DNA from: Commensalibacter papalotli | GTDB lineage: Bacteria > Pseudomonadota > Alphaproteobacteria > Acetobacterales > Acetobacteraceae | Direction: 5' to 3' | DNA: 64,000 nt | Assembly: GCF_947179115.1 (NCBI RefSeq) | Contig: NZ_CAMXCI010000005.1 | Span: forward strand, 124,001-188,000 | Shown: piece after piece, positions 61,701 to 64,000 of the stretch | Numbering within the stretch: the first letter of the stretch is position 1 | Layout: every line of letters begins with the position of its first letter | Translations under genes and position numbers: made by a program | The notes under the pieces: model-generated | Seen by the model: the letters and a program-made list of their open reading frames with translations, nothing else | What the model was told of the DNA's origin: nothing | Databases searched by the model: none

Positions 61701-64000
61701 CCGCCAGCAAGTAACAGCCCAGCATTATCAAAGCCACTACCTGTAAAGTGAATATTACCTGCATTATAAGCGGTAATTTCTCCTCCATTTTGATTGGTTA
61801 GTTGGCCAGATAATTGTAAATCAATATTAGAGTTAGACAGGATCGACCCATTACCATCTTTTATGTTTTGCGCATCATTCGTAAGATTTTGCGCATGAAT
61901 AGTAATATTACCTGTATTTGTATCTAAATTTTTAATAACACCATAATTGGTAATATTACCATTTTGCGCATTAATGGTGACATTATTATTATCAGCACCG
62001 ATAATACTACCCGCACTATTTACCAACGAAGCAAGTGTTAAATTAAGTCCTTGCCCACCCCATAATGTGCCATTATTGGTAAAGTCAGAGCCTATGGTTA
62101 ATGTAAGCAATCCTTTAGCTAAGATTTTACTCCCTTCAGCACTATCAAGCTGACTAAAATTAAGCGTTAAGTCTTTTGAAGACTGAAGCGTTCCCCCTGC
62201 ATTATTAAAGGATTGTAACGCAGCCCCAGAGGAACCTTGATCTAGACGAATATTTCCACTGTCGCTAGATAAAACACCATTGGTATTATCCAGATTTTGA
62301 GTAGCTATCCAAAGACGATTATAAGCTTGAATATTACTATTATTATTAACCACAGAGGCTACAGGAGCAATATTCCCTTCTGTAGAGCCTATCCCTTGTA
62401 AAGTCACATCTCCATTCGTGCTTAGCATAACCCCTTTTTGACTGTTGGTAATACTATTGGCTGTTAACGTTAAGCCATTATTCCCTTGTATCCATCCATT
62501 CTGATTTTGAATATCTGGAGCTAATAATTGCACTGTTCCACCAATCAACGAACCAGATACAAGGGGTGTGCCATTAAAATTTAAACCAAAAGCAGCTGCA
62601 CTATTTGCAATAGAATTACTCGACGTAACCGTCAGTAAATTATCTGCAGAAACATATCCCGTATTCGCTAATGTTTGTGTCGTTACTGTTAAATTGGCAG
62701 GGCTAATCATTAAACCATCATTATTAACCACGGGAGCATTAATGCTTAGATCCCCACCCTGAGTAATAATTTGGCCAAAAATATTTTGGTTACGCTGATT
62801 GTTAATTTGTTGGCTAGCATTTAATACAGCACCATTCTTAGAAAGAATAACCCCTTGATTGGTAAGCGTAGACGCATTTATTGATAACTGACTATTATTT
62901 CCAATAGCTTGGATATTACCATAGTTAAACAGACCATTTTGTCCTAAGGTGGTTAGAGCAACATTTCCATTATTACTATACACTAATCCTTGTATGCCAT
63001 TCGATAATGTATCTGCGGTAAGGATTAAATCTGAACCTGCAACCATCTGGCCATTATTGACAACATCTCCACTAAAATTAGCTTGTAATTGTTGTTGGGC
63101 TGTTAAATAGGATAGTTCTGAACTTTGATAAGAAGAACCATTAAGAATAATATTTCCATTAGATTGAATCTTACCATTTGTATTATCAATAGCAGTAGGC
63201 TGTGATACCCCAATAGTTAAATCACCCCCTAATGCTAAAATACTGCCACCATTATTATTTAAATTAGGAGTAGTTAAATTAATAACTGTATTTGCCTGCA
63301 AATATCCACTATTGGCCAGCATATTTTCTGTAGTAATATTTAAATCAGCATCACTTAAAATCTGCCCATTATTATTTTGTAAATTCTGAGCTGTAATTTG
63401 TATCTGTTTTCCACTACCAGATTGAATAACACCAGAGTTCTCTCCAAAAGACTGATTTTGTATATCCCCAGCAATTCGTAAGTTTATTCCATGTAAGCTT
63501 TGAATAAATCCTGTATTCTCTACAGTCGAAGCTGTTAAAGAAATATCTCCATCGGATTGGATCATTCCGCCAGTTAATACATTATTGGCAAAAATACCTT
63601 TATTTTGTATAGCTTGCCCAATACTCAAAGCAATCATATTTTTACCATATAAAGATCCTGTATTTTCTAAAGAACCCTCTGTAAGTGTTAAACCACCATT
63701 AGAAGTATAAATACTGCCCTGATTAATAAGAGCATTCGCAATCGTTAGAGATACGCTATTATTTAAACTGCTAATCGACGCGTCCTTATTCGCAACATTT
63801 AAAGAGTTAGCTTGCAGGGTAAATAGCCCCTGACTTTGTAATGCATTCGCTATAGAGACGTCCCCAGAAGCATTAAGGGTCAGATCTTTACCTGCATACA
63901 AAACCCCCTTATCTGTATCTGTATAATTCCCTATCGTCGCATTAACAGATCCATTCGTAGATTGAATTGTCCCACCACTATTCTCAATATCCCCACTAGT
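55709..64000 (-). CDS. Large CdiA/FhaB-like two-partner-secretion exoprotein, 5' end beyond window
   Basis: The frame is open to the right edge; at least 2,763 residues are visible. The first ~1,250 are FHA-1-type beta-helix repeats (patterns such as NNGGSILALGGDLTI and GNITNYGVIKN). Next come a Cys-containing SSVTYTIGCFNNDFC segment and a Gly/Ser/Asn-rich stretch, then YLIETRPQYTSVNEFYGSQY and DEDIVWYVPQVVDGQTVLVPQ, which CdiA proteins carry after the receptor-binding region. FHA-2 repeats follow (GGNVSLSSAGNIALNAVTDSG). The end is a glycine-rich segment (IIGGMGAIAGILTGGN) and a Lys-rich tail. I see no VENN motif and no toxin fold. The TPS secretion domain and partner transporter must be to the right. 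The stop overlaps lipoprotein 1. Confidence 0.88.
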   Translation of the reverse strand, partial: TSGDIENSGGTIQSTNGSVNATIGNYTDTDKGVLYAGKDLTLNASGDVSIANALQSQGLFTLQANSLNVANKDASISSLNNSVSLTIANALINQGSIYTSNGGLTLTEGSLENTGSLYGKNMIALSIGQAIQNKGIFANNVLTGGMIQSDGDISLTASTVENTGFIQSLHGINLRIAGDIQNQSFGENSGVIQSGSGKQIQITAQNLQNNNGQILSDADLNITTENMLANSGYLQANTVINLTTPNLNNNGGSILALGGDLTIGVSQPTAIDNTNGKIQSNGNIILNGSSYQSSELSYLTAQQQLQANFSGDVVNNGQMVAGSDLILTADTLSNGIQGLVYSNNGNVALTTLGQNGLFNYGNIQAIGNNSQLSINASTLTNQGVILSKNGAVLNASQQINNQRNQNIFGQIITQGGDLSINAPVVNNDGLMISPANLTVTTQTLANTGYVSADNLLTVTSSNSIANSAAAFGLNFNGTPLVSGSLIGGTVQLLAPDIQNQNGWIQGNNGLTLTANSITNSQKGVMLSTNGDVTLQGIGSTEGNIAPVASVVNNNSNIQAYNRLWIATQNLDNTNGVLSSDSGNIRLDQGSSGAALQSFNNAGGTLQSSKDLTLNFSQLDSAEGSKILAKGLLTLTIGSDFTNNGTLWGGQGLNLTLASLVNSAGSIIGADNNNVTINAQNGNITNYGVIKNLDTNTGNITIHAQNLTNDAQNIKDGNGSILSNSNIDLQLSGQLTNQNGGEITAYNAGNIHFTGSGFDNAGLLLAGGTITGNSSGDINNRASGYIYGSQGVSLTSNTQITNNAQGQMGINTGVLSLTAPTLSFAQGGQVITNNGNMVLNASSSMSNHGWLQSMGDIQITTPILNNTSVDSNNIDAAIVSMHGAMTIQSDQNGNGLTLLNNNNGILQSAGNLTIYTKELQSQNGKILTYDALGKGNLGDIILFANAQNIALSTLNLSNEGIIQSSRDMSMTAQSSGLSSTGSIFAAHILNATIEGDLKNSQLSFSSLGGGQNPAANLIVHGDYEINQDGGVTSLGDLNVTANDITNNGVLLASNNMGIITGNLTNNIKGLISSTNNLTITASGNIDNFGVLQADQGSMVITATGDVKNTGGLIRTQSANSDIILTANSFENKYSGTLSTETVNTTTVYQAAINGPDGPYAGLSNTEFTQQYMNITGIEGWVLNEYYYASNVKILQINAPTGMYTADGKPASGFFYFALSNGLGNKNSRVEIRGKGDQDVLHGTSAIISAGRDLKVTTTGAIINDISHIEAGRNMDLKGASLTNHGLQSSVTYTIGCFNNDFCRMGFSKDASNNPNPPYVRPPNTNMDGHSMNPTFYVWGSNSVNNGLGSTIVAGGNLIGQFSGEVNNTTIIQGASKDDFVTDNRPLPSGQNLTTTNGENGKGGLTGPGNSDLSSNGSDTNSITGQDNNLGYSGVTNPQGVDPGLHVTLPGFNGSGSASVNDILSSLTGGQALFRPNPNVSGSNSNLNGITGGGITGGGANSGNSTGSSNVSSNPNVTINGSPSVQSPTNPGNTVNNNTGNTVSIGDITAQNPTQPNVNTSSVQSGSNYLIETRPQYTSVNEFYGSQYLLNHLSINGSYMFLGDAGFDTQYIQQQYIQATGQSYPGGTYMTASDAMKTMLDNAANQKDRLGLQFGTALTAEQQSKLDEDIVWYVPQVVDGQTVLVPQLYLSPKTDILAGAAIKGKNVNITAGSINNSGLMQGTNSIALTATNGDISNIGGTIKGGNISLNAQNGSVINSDTVNNYLVNGGTGSYLGSQGQILASGTLGIQASDSITTHGGTIQSGSDLAMKAGTINIGSMELNAAASSVTHASDGTLSFVGNQTKNYGTTITAGGNASLQSTAGDLSFSGSSLNAGGNVSLSSAGNIALNAVTDSGFSDVKGHKSGAFNSSSFENKNAYTNDVGSFVTAGGQLDAVAKKDVSISGGLAATNDVNIIAKEGGITENALTSTSDSYTYHHTKKTGFFGNEAGLSAQVGTKKVTDKNSASSVTHTSSTIASTGGNVNMSADNGDININGSNVLAKQDINMAGNNINFNTVTNTTSGDKLHKDSFTGLTVAASGLLSNAAQTGFSTANATDSNTAILNGANLGYAGLNAGMGKAGLLGANGGNVVDYGLMGAAATIGHESNKSHTITQTMTDVGSTVTAGGKVNINAKNDINATGSNISGNDVIFNAGGDINLNAGYKTTESKSTSSSNKFGVGATTSLGATGGSFGLTGNVSFGFGNSKSSSKTAIDTVVNGTNSVVMNNHNGDLNINGAQITNKNADGTISDGSIAINTGNLNITTPQNTNKFDSDQFNVGVSASTPIGSGFGWSKGDAPQVPYSNGSPFGLYQNMHNDYQATEQTMSGISAGKGGVNINVSGTTTLTGGSITSAADSDKNQITTGSLVANSLDNHSEWSGLNIKGTETISNKHGINAIGTQNGQEVMGIPGNVLGTAATGFTGNSVSHDEHSVTSSVIGGNITINSGSTTGIVSRDPNAANGYIKDQFNAAEINSNFALQNKATEVMNNYANLGINTVVTANNNAEKKQKDDLHTTINTATQGDKDLNSSLNSAVDHNDDFSLVNKNNASALAGGLSAIGGAIIGGGNVGTTTAGVAGGLAGNAIYNNAFPTDRPLGKDKNPLDPKSPNYNHGETNTTINKGLAQDYTPDSSSQQQAQNTHDKNKPSRYDDQTDLNKLGSSIIKDGIIGGMGAIAGILTGGNIAIDTATGGLTGLTMKPPALKKKEDPKAKAADKKNTPAQIGDKK

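Overview
The window looks like a chromosomal stretch of an AT-rich alphaproteobacterium of the acetic acid bacteria (Acetobacteraceae). The grounds are a hopanoid cluster (hpnH, hpnM, hpnI, hpnJ, hpnK) next to dxs, AddAB instead of RecBCD, the cell-cycle regulator GcrA, an F1-only atp operon in the order H-A-G-D-C, and the tRNA-Trp/secE/nusG block. The low GC and the mix of housekeeping and adhesin genes would fit an insect-gut member such as Commensalibacter; that genus name is an inference from memory, not a database result.

Layout. 1-7525: hopanoid side-chain and isoprenoid precursor genes, with hpnH leaving the window on the minus strand and dxs-hpnM-hpnI-hpnJ-hpnK running on the plus strand. 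7539-15037: a minus-strand block of trxA, addA, addB and tsaE. 15612-25434: housekeeping genes (ferredoxin reductase, alr, an Ala/His/Lys-rich exported protein, typA, a PfkB kinase, bactofilin, gcrA, rnd, a glycosyltransferase). 25625-32104: a complete L-arabinose locus, araC divergent from araB-araA-araE-araD, whose proteins all resemble the enterobacterial ones closely, with two identical 17-bp AraC-like sites. 32377-37953: queF convergent with the F1 ATP synthase operon. 38905-40148: tRNA-Gly, tRNA-Trp, secE and nusG, ending in a strong terminator where rplK would normally follow.

40210-64000 is accessory. It holds a RelBE toxin-antitoxin pair, an RTX-like secreted protein between transposase remnants, and two related loci of CdiA/FhaB-like two-partner-secretion exoproteins, each followed by lipoproteins. 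The larger exoprotein runs off the right edge (more than 2,760 residues in the window). Downstream lie five related lipoprotein genes spaced about 1 kb apart, each preceded by a copy of the exoprotein's last ~70 codons, with a sixth tail copy cut off by a serine recombinase gene. The tail stop and lipoprotein start overlap (ATGA), and the lipoprotein's ribosome-binding site lies inside the tail. Four of the five lipoproteins carry a run of 10-13 G; in one of them the run puts the gene out of frame. This suggests a phase-variable, cassette-amplified lipoprotein family tied to a CdiA-like exoprotein that shows no recognisable toxin domain. The second locus (43191-49763) holds a 5'-truncated exoprotein with a different C-terminus, its own lipoprotein, and a frameshifted tail with a second lipoprotein.
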